A DNA stretch of 27,519 nt from Spirochaetales bacterium (GTDB lineage Bacteria; Spirochaetota; Spirochaetia; DAHUYW01): contig DAHUYW010000049.1 of NCBI GenBank assembly GCA_027306915.1, positions 1 to 27,519 of the forward strand, in the 5' to 3' direction. Under the pieces are notes generated by a model. The model made no database searches, had not been told where the DNA came from, and worked only from the letters and a program-made list of their open reading frames with translations. A program made the translations under genes and the position numbers. Shown here one piece after another: positions 1-6,653 of the stretch; the stretch's first letter is position 1; each line of letters begins with the position of its first letter.

Positions 1-440
1 CAATCAAGACGCATGATCACAGGAGCCTCGCGCCCGGTTAGGCTTCCGACAGCATGGGCGAAGCGGTGAACGCGACGGAGGGTGGGCGGCATCGCCCGGC
101 GGGCGGCGGCGCGAAAGCCAAATTGCTCGTAAAAGCGGGCCAAGGGCGGCAGACACATAAGGAAGAGGGGCCGCTCCGCCGAGGCGATGAGGTGGTCGAT
201 GATGAGCCGTGCCGCCCCCTCGCCGCGGAATCTCTCCACGACTGCAATCGATGCAAGCTCGACCGAGCCGTCTCCATGAGGTTTGAGCTGTCCGCAACCG
301 ACAAACTCGCCCTCGGCCGATTCGACGACGACGAATCGCCGCCAATCCAGGCCGAAGATATTGATCCGGACCCGCCATATGAGCCGGCGGATCGATCGGA
401 AGTCCCGAAAACGAGCAGGACGCAGAGTGAAAGGCATCAT
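1..440 (-). CDS. GNAT-family N-acetyltransferase, C-terminus cut by window edge
   Basis: The minus-strand reading starting at the ATG at 440 gives at least 146 codons and stays open to the window edge, so the C-terminus is missing. The protein opens MMPFTLRPARFRDFRSIRRL, the usual beginning of a GNAT fold. It continues through an acidic strand, a GCGQL strand, the segment VELASIAVVERFRGEGAARL corresponding to the acetyl-CoA-binding motif A (V..RFRGEGAA in place of the usual Q/RxxGxG/A), and a late FYEQFGF segment typical of the motif-B end. The family transfers an acetyl group from acetyl-CoA to an amine; the substrate cannot be told. A second ATG immediately follows the first, and no strong ribosome binding site is visible, so the exact start is uncertain. 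A sigma70-like promoter lies about 40-60 bases upstream. Confidence 0.75.
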   Translation of the reverse strand, partial: MMPFTLRPARFRDFRSIRRLIWRVRINIFGLDWRRFVVVESAEGEFVGCGQLKPHGDGSVELASIAVVERFRGEGAARLIIDHLIASAERPLFLMCLPPLARFYEQFGFRAAARRAMPPTLRRVHRFAHAVGSLTGREAPVIMRLD

Positions 441-476
441 CTCGCGGTGACCAACCTCGAAAGCGCTTGTTCGTCA

Positions 477-505
477 ATTTAACGGAATTCTAACGCACGT
501 GCCAA
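477..505 (-). promoter_or_regulatory. Sigma70-like promoter of the GNAT gene
   Basis: On the minus strand TTGGCA (505-500) is followed after exactly 17 bases by TTAAAT (482-477). Transcription would start near 470, leaving a leader of about 30 bases before the ATG at 440. The -35 matches 5 of 6 and the -10 matches 4 of 6 consensus bases. Confidence 0.45.
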
Positions 506-517
506 GGACAATCGGGC

Positions 518-523
518 TATACT
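518..523 (+). promoter_or_regulatory. Possible -10 element (TATACT) of the small ORF
   Basis: TATACT is followed by a short T run and lies 52 bases before the ATG at 576. No convincing -35 hexamer sits 16-18 bases upstream, so this is a weak call made mainly because the downstream small ORF has a strong ribosome binding site. Confidence 0.3.
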
Positions 524-575
524 GTTTTTGCGGTCCTGGAGATCGCCCCCACCCAGCTTGAGGAGGTTCTTGCCC

Positions 576-749
576 ATGTCCGACGTCCCATCCAGTCAGG
601 AAGCGTGGAAATCAGCGTGGATCGAGTTCTTCGTCGAGATGGTCGCTCTCGATCCGGCTGTCGAGTCCGGAGGCGCCGATAGCCTGGAGGCCGCCCAGCG
701 CATGGTCCAGAATGCTGCGGCGATTGAGAAGAGCCTCGTCGAAGGATAG
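576..749 (+). CDS. Small acidic protein of unknown function (57 aa)
   Basis: The reading frame MSDVPSSQEAWKSAWIEFF onward encodes 57 residues and is not recognised. The start is chosen because AGGAGG at 561-566 lies nine bases before the ATG at 576, one of the best ribosome binding sites in the window. An in-frame upstream start at 528 would give an arginine-rich extension with no support. The protein has an aromatic amphipathic N-terminal half (W, W, FF) and an alanine-rich acidic C-terminal half, with no signal peptide, membrane segment or cysteine. It is likely a small helical cytoplasmic protein. It ends 43 bases from the convergent radical SAM gene. Confidence 0.55.
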   Translation: MSDVPSSQEAWKSAWIEFFVEMVALDPAVESGGADSLEAAQRMVQNAAAIEKSLVEG

Positions 750-792
750 ATGCCCTCAGGTCGATCCGTGCCCGCCGGCAATCGATGACTGA

Positions 793-1899
793 TCACTTGC
801 CGCTTTCGTCCACGAATCCCCGTTGCGAGTTCAACAGTCGTTTCAGCTGCTCGCGCTCTCGGAAGAGGCTGCAACCATCGGAGGTGTGCTCGAAGCGCTC
901 GTGTCCTTCGCGAAGGGCGGAGAGGAAAGGAGAGCGCAGCGCCTCCGCAAGGGTAGTGGTCTTGAGCGACACATCGGAATAGGGCGCAAAGGGGCAGGGC
1001 TCCAGCCAGCCCCCCGCGTTGATGTGGACGAATCCGCGCCCGCCTGCGAGGCAGCCGCCTACCTCCTCCTCGTCCCACGGGACCGCCACGAAGACTGCCC
1101 GGTAGCGCTTGCGAAACTCGATGACCCGGTGCGACATCGCATCGCGCTGCGAGCCGGTCATCGCCCAGTCTTCGGTTCCCTTTCGAATTGGGGTGTACTC
1201 GAGATAGAGAAAGAAGCGGCAGCCCGCCCGCATCGCGTTGTCGATGAAGGCGGCGTCCGTCACGGTCGCGAAGTTGTCCCGCGTGACCGTGAGCGACATG
1301 CTGAAGAAGACTCTGGCCGCTTTCAGCTCCGCCATTTTCGCGACGAGCCGCCGGTGAATTCCCTCGCCGCGTCGGTTGTCAGTCTCCACCTGATTCCCCT
1401 CGATGCTCAAAACCGGGATCACGTTGCGATGGGTCGCGAGCTGTGTGATGAGCCCCGCATTCAGCAGAAGACCGTTGGTAACGAGGAGAAAGATAACTCG
1501 AGGGAAGTCCGTCGCGATCTCGACTATCTCGGGACGCATGAGAGGCTCGCCCCCGGCAATGACGATGAAAGAAACGCCAAGAGCGCCCGCTTCCCCAATG
1601 ATTCGCCGCATGTCACCGGCGGACAGCACATCGTCCGAGCTCCCTCGGATTGCCTGCGCATAACACCCCTTGCATCGGAGGTTGCAGCGGTCGGTGATGC
1701 TGAATATGGCAATCGGAGGCACCAGCAGTCCATCACGAAGGCGTCGCGATCGGAGTCGCGCAGCGGCCGTCTGCCGGACCACGGTTCGCGCAAAGAAGAG
1801 GGCCTGACCGGGTCGCGCGATGCTTGCTCGGACGAACTCGCCGAAGAAGATCGTCAGTGCGCGATTCAAGGCAGGCGGTGCCCCGTGCGGAAGGCTCAT
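793..1899 (-). CDS. Radical SAM protein with C-terminal SPASM/twitch-like cysteines
   Basis: This 368-residue protein carries the radical SAM signature CNLRCKGCYAQ (C72, C76, C79), which binds the 4Fe-4S cluster that cleaves S-adenosylmethionine. It is followed by the GGEPLMRPE motif and an LLVTNGLLL strand typical of the TIM-barrel core. The C-terminal part has GCLAGGRGFVHINAGGWLEP followed by CPF and a later GC, resembling the beginning of a SPASM or twitch auxiliary-cluster domain. Related proteins modify peptides or assist cofactor maturation; the substrate here is unknown and no precursor peptide is obvious, although the convergent 57-aa ORF is nearby. The ATG at 1899 is preferred over an in-frame TTG at 1929 because GGAGGG precedes it at a good distance. 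An N-terminal stretch of about 60 residues before the radical SAM core is basic and may be an extra helix bundle. Confidence 0.85.
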   Translation of the reverse strand: MSLPHGAPPALNRALTIFFGEFVRASIARPGQALFFARTVVRQTAAARLRSRRLRDGLLVPPIAIFSITDRCNLRCKGCYAQAIRGSSDDVLSAGDMRRIIGEAGALGVSFIVIAGGEPLMRPEIVEIATDFPRVIFLLVTNGLLLNAGLITQLATHRNVIPVLSIEGNQVETDNRRGEGIHRRLVAKMAELKAARVFFSMSLTVTRDNFATVTDAAFIDNAMRAGCRFFLYLEYTPIRKGTEDWAMTGSQRDAMSHRVIEFRKRYRAVFVAVPWDEEEVGGCLAGGRGFVHINAGGWLEPCPFAPYSDVSLKTTTLAEALRSPFLSALREGHERFEHTSDGCSLFREREQLKRLLNSQRGFVDESGK

Positions 1900-2161
1900 A
1901 GGCTTCCCTCCATGGGGATCATTCCACAAAGCATCTGAACTTTTTGCGAGATGCAGGAGCTGCGGGCGGGCGGCAACGGTGCGGGTCGGGCGGGCGAAGC
2001 GAGCAACGCCTCCTCACCCCTGCTCCGCTCATCGGGGTTGCGGCACGCTCCCGCGGATGTGCAGATTCGAACCTATCATGGTCGACATCGACAGTCAATG
2101 GCGGCGCGCTCGGGCGACCGCGGCCCTGGTTTCGCCCTCCCGGGCGTGATAAGGTGGACGC
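1900..2161. other. Divergent intergenic region, no clear element
   Basis: This 262-base gap separates the divergently transcribed radical SAM and Nudix genes, so it should hold both promoters. It is very GC-rich. TATCAT at 2074-2079 resembles a -10 element for the plus strand but has no -35 at normal distance. A GTTCGAAT-type string on the minus strand is not part of a foldable tRNA. I see no gene here. Confidence 0.4.
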
Positions 2162-2707
2162 ATGAAGCTTATCGAGCAGAGGGTCCTCCACGAACAGCCG
2201 TGGACTATCCTCAAGGAATACCGCTATCTTGATGACCTCGGCGAGCCGAGAAGCTGGACCTTCATCGAGCGGCGCGAAGGGCAGCAGGCCGTCGTTGTCG
2301 TTCCCATCACGGAAAGGAGCCGCTCGCTTCTGCTCATCCGTCAGTTTCGCATCCCTCTCCAGCGCGAGGTGCTTGAGTTTCCCGCAGGGCTGGTCGACCC
2401 CGGCGAACGCCCGGAAGAGACCGCGCTCCGCGAGCTTTCCGAAGAAACCGGATACAGCGGCCGGATTCTCGAGATCGGACCCGAGGTATGCACCTCGCCG
2501 GGGCTCACCACCGAGCGGGTGCGCCTCGTGCGCATGATGGTCGGCGAGGAACCGGTAGGCCCGCAGCGTCTCGAGGGCTCGGAGCGCATCGAGGTGCTCA
2601 AGGTTGCTCCCGGCGGCGAGCTCGACCTTGTCCGGCGTTCCCAACAGGAGGGGTACATCATCGATGCCAAGGCTTATCTCTACCTCATGCGACGGGCCGG
2701 CTGGTAG
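2162..2707 (+). CDS. Nudix hydrolase, ADP-ribose pyrophosphatase type
   Basis: The 181-residue protein has a complete Nudix box from G76 to Y98 fitting Gx5Ex7REUxEExGU, with REL at 90-92 and EE at 94-95 providing the metal-binding glutamates. Upstream it has the FIERREGQQAVVVVP strand and the RQFRIPLQREVLEFPAG segment, which is characteristic of the NudF/ADP-ribose pyrophosphatase group that hydrolyses ADP-ribose to AMP and ribose 5-phosphate. The start is supported by AAGGTGG at 2151-2157. The length is slightly short of E. coli NudF but complete. The 3' end overlaps the start of the phosphoesterase gene by 44 bases, suggesting co-transcription and translational coupling. Activity on other nucleoside-diphosphate sugars cannot be excluded. 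Confidence 0.9.
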   Translation: MKLIEQRVLHEQPWTILKEYRYLDDLGEPRSWTFIERREGQQAVVVVPITERSRSLLLIRQFRIPLQREVLEFPAGLVDPGERPEETALRELSEETGYSGRILEIGPEVCTSPGLTTERVRLVRMMVGEEPVGPQRLEGSERIEVLKVAPGGELDLVRRSQQEGYIIDAKAYLYLMRRAGW

Positions 2708-3593
2708 CGGGGGCGCTCCTCCGCGCCGACGCGGACTGCGGGTCGCCGCCTTTGCAGCCGTAGCTCTCGCGGTCGGGGGAGGCCTGGGCTTTGGCGAGGG
2801 CGGCGGGGGAAGGGAGCCGATCAAGCATGTCGTGGTGGTCGTAGAGGAGAACCACCCGTTCGTCGACATCATCGGCAACACCCGCGAGGCGCCCTACCTG
2901 AACTACCTTGCCGACACCGGCGCGTCTTTCACCGATGCCCATGCAATCGAGCATCCGAGTCAACCCAACTACCTCGATCTCTTCTCGGGAGGAAACCAAG
3001 GAGTGCGCGGCGACGGCTGTCTCAGTCGACCCCTGGACGCCCCGAACCTTGCCTCCGAGCTCTTTCGGGCGGATCTCTCCTTCGTCGGCTACGCCGAAGG
3101 GCTGCCCGCTCCGGGCTCGATGGCCTGCTTCACCCTCTTCACCGCCTACGCCCGCAAGCACGCTCCCTGGACCGACTTCGGAGACCTCGAACAGGCGCGG
3201 GTGAGCCAACCCTTCGGCCGCTTTCCGAGGAATGCGGAGGGGTTTGCGGAGCTTCCGACGGTCTCCTTCGTAATTCCGGGAGTTCGCACCGACATGCACT
3301 CGGGCTCGATCCGTGCCGCGGACAACTGGCTGCGAGTGCACCTCGGGCCCTACGTGACCTGGGCCGAGGACAACGCAAGCCTCCTCGTCGTCGCGTGGGA
3401 CGAAGACGACACTCACCATGGAAATCGGGTTCCGCTCATCGTGGTCGGCGCGGGGGTAAGGCCTGGCGTCTACGGCCGGAGGGTCGACCACTTCTCCGTG
3501 TTGCGATTCATCGAGGAGCTCTACGGGCTCCCTCTTCTCGGGGCAAGCGCGAGCGCCCCTCCGATCGGGGACATCTGGCGGGGGGCGAAGTAG
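2664..3593 (+). CDS. Exported phosphoesterase-family protein (PF04185-like)
   Basis: This 309-residue protein has an N-terminal RRR (21-23) followed by a hydrophobic alanine/valine/glycine stretch (about 26-44), which looks like a signal sequence and possibly a Tat signal. The mature domain begins with KHVVVVVEENHPFVDIIG (E62, N63), the hallmark of the phosphoesterase/acid phosphatase family related to phospholipase C. It continues with PSQPNYLDLFSG, a PSFV-like strand (PTVSFVIPG), VVAWDEDD and a late VRPGVYGRRVDHFSVLRFIEE segment, all typical of this fold. The ATG at 2664 is chosen because AGGAGGGG (2646-2653) precedes it by ten bases, although this puts the start inside the Nudix gene. An earlier ATG-like start at 2604 has no comparable site. 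It probably acts outside the cytoplasmic membrane on a phosphoester; the substrate is unknown. Confidence 0.8.
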   Translation: MPRLISTSCDGPAGSGGAPPRRRGLRVAAFAAVALAVGGGLGFGEGGGGREPIKHVVVVVEENHPFVDIIGNTREAPYLNYLADTGASFTDAHAIEHPSQPNYLDLFSGGNQGVRGDGCLSRPLDAPNLASELFRADLSFVGYAEGLPAPGSMACFTLFTAYARKHAPWTDFGDLEQARVSQPFGRFPRNAEGFAELPTVSFVIPGVRTDMHSGSIRAADNWLRVHLGPYVTWAEDNASLLVVAWDEDDTHHGNRVPLIVVGAGVRPGVYGRRVDHFSVLRFIEELYGLPLLGASASAPPIGDIWRGAK

Positions 3594-3612
3594 CGAGCCG
3601 ACTGCGGCGCAA

Positions 3613-3641
3613 TTGTCAGGGAAGCACAATGCGGATACACT
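3613..3641 (+). promoter_or_regulatory. Sigma70-like promoter of ettA, near-leaderless
   Basis: TTGTCA at 3613-3618 is followed after 17 bases by TACACT at 3636-3641. The predicted transcription start near 3648 is only about four bases before the ATG at 3652, and no clear Shine-Dalgarno sequence is present. Confidence 0.5.
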
Positions 3642-3651
3642 GCTCGGACTT

Positions 3652-5337
3652 ATGGCAAACGAACCGGACAAAATCATCTTTTCGATGGTCGGGGTCGGGA
3701 AGACCCACGGCCAGAAAACGGTCTTAAGGAACATCCACCTTTCATTCTTCTACGGTGCAAAAATAGGCGTCATCGGTCTCAACGGCTCGGGAAAGAGCTC
3801 CCTCCTCAAGATCATCGCAGGTGTTGACAAGGAGATAAACGGCGAAACCGTCGCGAGCCCCGGCTACTCGATCGGCTATCTCGAGCAGGAGCCGAGGCTC
3901 GACCCCGCGAGGACCGTGCGGGAGGTAGTCGAGGAGGGGGCCCAGGAGGTGGTCGATCTCCTCCGCGAGTTCGAGCGCATCAACGAGCAGTTTGCGAGCC
4001 CGCTCGGCGAGGACGAGATGAGCTCCCTCCTCGAGCGGCAGGGAAAGGTCCAAGAGCGCCTCGACGCGGTAAATGCGTGGGATCTCGATTCCCGCCTGGA
4101 GCTCGCCATGGATGCCCTTCGGTGCCCGCCCGGCGACACGAAGATCGAGGTTCTCTCGGGAGGCGAGGAGCGCCGCGTGGCTCTCTGCCGCCTGCTTCTC
4201 AAGCAGCCCGACATCCTTCTCCTCGACGAGCCGACCAACCACCTCGATGCCGAATCCGTGGAATGGTTGGAGCATCACCTTTCGGAATACCCGGGGACGG
4301 TCATCGCGGTCACCCACGACCGCTACTTTCTCGACCACGTTGCAGGCTGGATCCTTGAGCTGGACCGCGGCGAGGGAATCCCATGGAGAGGGAACTATTC
4401 CTCGTGGCTCGAGCAGAAGGAGAATCGCATCCGGGTGGAGGAAAAGAAGGAGACCCAAAGGCTGCGAACCCTCCAGCGCGAGCTCGATTGGATTCACATG
4501 TCGGCGAAGGGACGCCACGCGAAAGGACGGGCACGCATCACCGCCTACGAGAAGCTTCTCGCCGATCAGCAGGAGAAGCGCGAGCGGGACCTCGAGCTCT
4601 ACATCCCGCCCGGTCCGCGTCTCGGCGACCTCGTCATCGAGGCGAAGGGGGTGACGAAGGCCTACGGGGACAACCTCCTCATGGAGAACGTGAGCTTCTC
4701 CCTACCCCCCGGCGGAATCATCGGGGTGATCGGGCCGAACGGGGCGGGCAAGACGACGCTCTTTCGCATGATCGTGGGCCAGGAGAAACCCGACGAAGGC
4801 TCCATTCGAATCGGCGAGACCGTGAAGCTTGCCTACGTCGATCAGTCGCGCATGAGCCTGGATCCCAAGAAGACGATCTGGGAGATGATCTCCGGCGGCC
4901 ACGACACCGTCAGACTCGGCACCCGCGAGATGAACTCGCGAGCCTATGTGGCGCAGTTCAACATCCAGGGAACGGACCAGCAGAAGCTCGTCGGAACGCT
5001 CTCGGGCGGCGAGAGAAACCGGATTCACCTCGCGATGATGCTCAAGGACGGGGCGAACGTTCTCCTCCTCGACGAGCCAACCAACGACCTGGACGTAAAC
5101 ACGATCCGGGCCCTCGAGGAGGGGCTTGAAAGCTTCGCCGGGTGCGCCGTCGTCATAAGCCATGATCGCTGGTTCCTCGATCGGCTGGCAACTCACATCC
5201 TTTCGTTCGAGGGGGAAAGCTCGGTCTTCTGGTTCGAAGGAAACTATTCCGAGTACGAGGAGAACCACCGGCAGAGGCTGGGAACCGACCTCGTGCAGCC
5301 CCACCGGGTGAAGTACCGCCACCTCACGCGCGACTGA
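3652..5337 (+). CDS. ettA: Energy-dependent translational throttle protein EttA (ABC-F)
   Basis: This 561-residue protein has two soluble ABC domains and no membrane segments. The N-terminus, IIFSMVGVGKTHGQKTVLRN, resembles the conserved start of EttA. Domain 1 has Walker A GLNGSGKS (42-49), signature LSGGE (168-172) and Walker B with D192/E193 followed by PTNHLD. Domain 2 has Walker A from G361 (GPNGAGKT), signature LSGGERN (450-456) and D474/E475 followed by PTNDLD. Between them lies the charged P-site tRNA interaction motif linker (EKKETQRLRTLQRELDWIHM). EttA binds the ribosomal E site and gates the first elongation step according to ATP/ADP level. The length matches the family (about 555 aa). 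A TTG at 3613 could add 13 residues, but it coincides with the -35 hexamer, so the ATG at 3652 is preferred. Confidence 0.93.
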   Translation: MANEPDKIIFSMVGVGKTHGQKTVLRNIHLSFFYGAKIGVIGLNGSGKSSLLKIIAGVDKEINGETVASPGYSIGYLEQEPRLDPARTVREVVEEGAQEVVDLLREFERINEQFASPLGEDEMSSLLERQGKVQERLDAVNAWDLDSRLELAMDALRCPPGDTKIEVLSGGEERRVALCRLLLKQPDILLLDEPTNHLDAESVEWLEHHLSEYPGTVIAVTHDRYFLDHVAGWILELDRGEGIPWRGNYSSWLEQKENRIRVEEKKETQRLRTLQRELDWIHMSAKGRHAKGRARITAYEKLLADQQEKRERDLELYIPPGPRLGDLVIEAKGVTKAYGDNLLMENVSFSLPPGGIIGVIGPNGAGKTTLFRMIVGQEKPDEGSIRIGETVKLAYVDQSRMSLDPKKTIWEMISGGHDTVRLGTREMNSRAYVAQFNIQGTDQQKLVGTLSGGERNRIHLAMMLKDGANVLLLDEPTNDLDVNTIRALEEGLESFAGCAVVISHDRWFLDRLATHILSFEGESSVFWFEGNYSEYEENHRQRLGTDLVQPHRVKYRHLTRD

Positions 5338-5347
5338 AGCGATATGG

Positions 5348-5379
5348 GCCGCGGCTTCCGGGCAGCCGGCGCCCGCGGC
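5348..5379. terminator. Hairpin between convergent ettA and RMD1-like gene
   Basis: GCCGCGG (5348-5354) pairs perfectly with CCGCGGC (5373-5379), and inside the loop CCGG (5358-5361) pairs with CCGG (5366-5369) around GCAG. It lies in the 45-base gap between two convergent genes, a natural place for a bidirectional terminator, but there is no T tract. Confidence 0.4.
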
Positions 5380-5382
5380 AGC

Positions 5383-6504
5383 CTATCGATGCGTTAAGAA
5401 CGGCAGAAAGAGAGCGACGATCTCGATCGCGAAGAGCAGGACGACAAGGACCTCCATGAAGATGAGGAGTCGCTCGTTTACGTCGACCTTTGCGGCCTGA
5501 TAGATCGACTGCAGGGCATCGAGCCGTCGCCTCACGGAGAGCTCCCACTGTGCGGTGTTGATGAGGGCGCACAGGTGATCGTAGACCTGACCGAGGTAGT
5601 AGTCGCCGATGATCTTGGAGGTGTTCTCGAGGTTCTCAAGGATGAAGAGGGCATCGAGCCTGAGCGGTAGCAGTCCGCCGATCCGCTTCGCGAGCCTGCG
5701 CGAGCGGTGGCTGCGCTTGATGAAAACCTCATTGATATCGTCTTCGGCCAAATCCAGCCAGCGATCGAGGAGCTTGTCGAGGGTCCGCAGCTCGAGAAGC
5801 TGGTAGTTCGCAAGCTCGAGAATGAGGAGCACATCGTCGTAGGCCCGATCCGGATCGATGATGAAACAGCGATCGAGGTCAAGGACCATGAGGTCGTTCT
5901 TCTTGAACGAGAAGGTGTGGTGCAGGGTGCTGTCGATTTGGGAGCCATGCAACTCGATGTCCGGTCGTTCGCCGAGGAGAAAGGTCGAGAGATACTGGCC
6001 ATTGTCCTTCAGGAAGCGGGCAGGATCCTTCACTTCGTCGATCAAGCAGAAGGCGGTGTAGGTCTCCCGCTCGACGGTCTCGAGGAAATAGTCGCCCCTG
6101 GTGACCGCCGGCTTGATCTGCGCGAGCAGGGCTTGAAACTTCTCCTGCATCCATCGCCGGATCGTCGTTCGTTGCCCATCGATCTCGAACTCTAGCCCAC
6201 GCACCGTGTGCAGCTGCGTGAGCGGAAGGTTCTTGGTCACCCGAGCGATCATGGAGACGACGCCCTCTTCATAGATCTTGCCCTGGAGCTGGACCGACGC
6301 GAAGGGGTCGCTCTTCCCAAAGGTGCGCCGGTCGATCTCGATCAGAAGCGGCGCCGGAATTGAGAGCGAGGCGGGAGTGTCGCGCGTGTTGATGATGCGC
6401 ACGTCCTGGGACGCAGGCACGAGCTTCGAGGTCCGCGCGAGGTCGATCGAGCGCCCCACGTCGTACATCGAGATATACACGATCTCGAAGGTGTAGCGTG
6501 CCAT
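5383..6504 (-). CDS. RMD1/DUF155-like protein with C-terminal membrane anchor
   Basis: This 373-residue protein starts with a beta-rich N-terminal domain (YTFEIVYISMYDVGRSIDL, then IPAPLLIEIDRRTF). A long helical part follows with many leucines and charged residues (LLILELANYQLLELRTLDKLLDRWLDLAEDDI). It ends with a heptad-like segment ALQSIYQAAKVDVNERLLIF and one hydrophobic helix at the very C-terminus (VLVVLLFAIEIVALFLPFL). The order of a soluble domain, coiled coil and terminal membrane helix beside an ExxxxL...E segment resembles the RMD1/RMND1 (DUF155) family, whose bacterial members have no established role. I am only moderately sure of the family, and it may simply be an uncharacterised tail-anchored protein. 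It has its own promoter, and the leader is only about 11 bases without a clear ribosome binding site. Confidence 0.6.
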   Translation of the reverse strand: MARYTFEIVYISMYDVGRSIDLARTSKLVPASQDVRIINTRDTPASLSIPAPLLIEIDRRTFGKSDPFASVQLQGKIYEEGVVSMIARVTKNLPLTQLHTVRGLEFEIDGQRTTIRRWMQEKFQALLAQIKPAVTRGDYFLETVERETYTAFCLIDEVKDPARFLKDNGQYLSTFLLGERPDIELHGSQIDSTLHHTFSFKKNDLMVLDLDRCFIIDPDRAYDDVLLILELANYQLLELRTLDKLLDRWLDLAEDDINEVFIKRSHRSRRLAKRIGGLLPLRLDALFILENLENTSKIIGDYYLGQVYDHLCALINTAQWELSVRRRLDALQSIYQAAKVDVNERLLIFMEVLVVLLFAIEIVALFLPFLTHR

Positions 6505-6521
6505 GGAATAATCCGACGATC

Positions 6522-6550
6522 AATCTACCGTTTCACCGGGACCGCGTCAA
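6522..6550 (-). promoter_or_regulatory. Sigma70-like promoter of the RMD1-like gene
   Basis: On the minus strand TTGACG (6550-6545), 17 bases of spacer, then TAGATT (6527-6522). The predicted start near 6515 leaves a leader of roughly 11 bases before the ATG at 6504. Confidence 0.5.
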
Positions 6551-6581
6551 TCTATGTGACAGCCGGGGCTCGCGACGGGCC

Positions 6582-6599
6582 CGGGCCTCTTCAGGCCCG
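6582..6599. repeat. Perfect 7-bp hairpin with CTTC tetraloop in divergent promoter region
   Basis: CGGGCCT (6582-6588), loop CTTC, AGGCCCG (6593-6599). It stands just upstream of the extended -10 of the MFS gene and upstream of the divergent RMD1-like promoter. It could be an operator-type inverted repeat. There is no following T run, so a terminator is less likely. Confidence 0.45.
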
Positions 6600-6618
6600 C
6601 CATTCAGATTGACAGGGC

Positions 6619-6627
6619 TGCTATACT
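6619..6627 (+). promoter_or_regulatory. Extended -10 (TGC-TATACT) promoter of the MFS gene
   Basis: TGC directly before TATACT forms an extended -10. The predicted start near 6634 gives a leader of about 20 bases to the ATG at 6654. A TTGACA at 6609-6614 is only seven bases away and cannot serve as the -35 for this -10. Confidence 0.45.
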
Positions 6628-6653
6628 GGAAGTGATCTTCTTCAACTTGGGCT

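Noticed and set aside
497..509. A 13-base string shared between the intergenic regions near 497-509 (minus strand) and 8261-8273 (plus strand).
   Set aside because: A handful of 13-base matches are expected by chance in a window this size, and one copy is explained as a -35 region.
823..1938. Long open frame on the plus strand opposite the radical SAM gene.
   Set aside because: It lacks recognisable motifs and is the antisense shadow of a clearly coding frame in GC-rich DNA.
2060..2090. A GTTCGAATC string on the minus strand that resembles a tRNA T-loop.
   Set aside because: The flanking bases do not form a T stem, and no acceptor or anticodon stems can be drawn around it.
6609..6627. Perfect TTGACA followed by TATACT upstream of the MFS gene.
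   Set aside because: The two hexamers are only seven bases apart, which cannot form one sigma70 promoter. The TATACT is kept as an extended -10.
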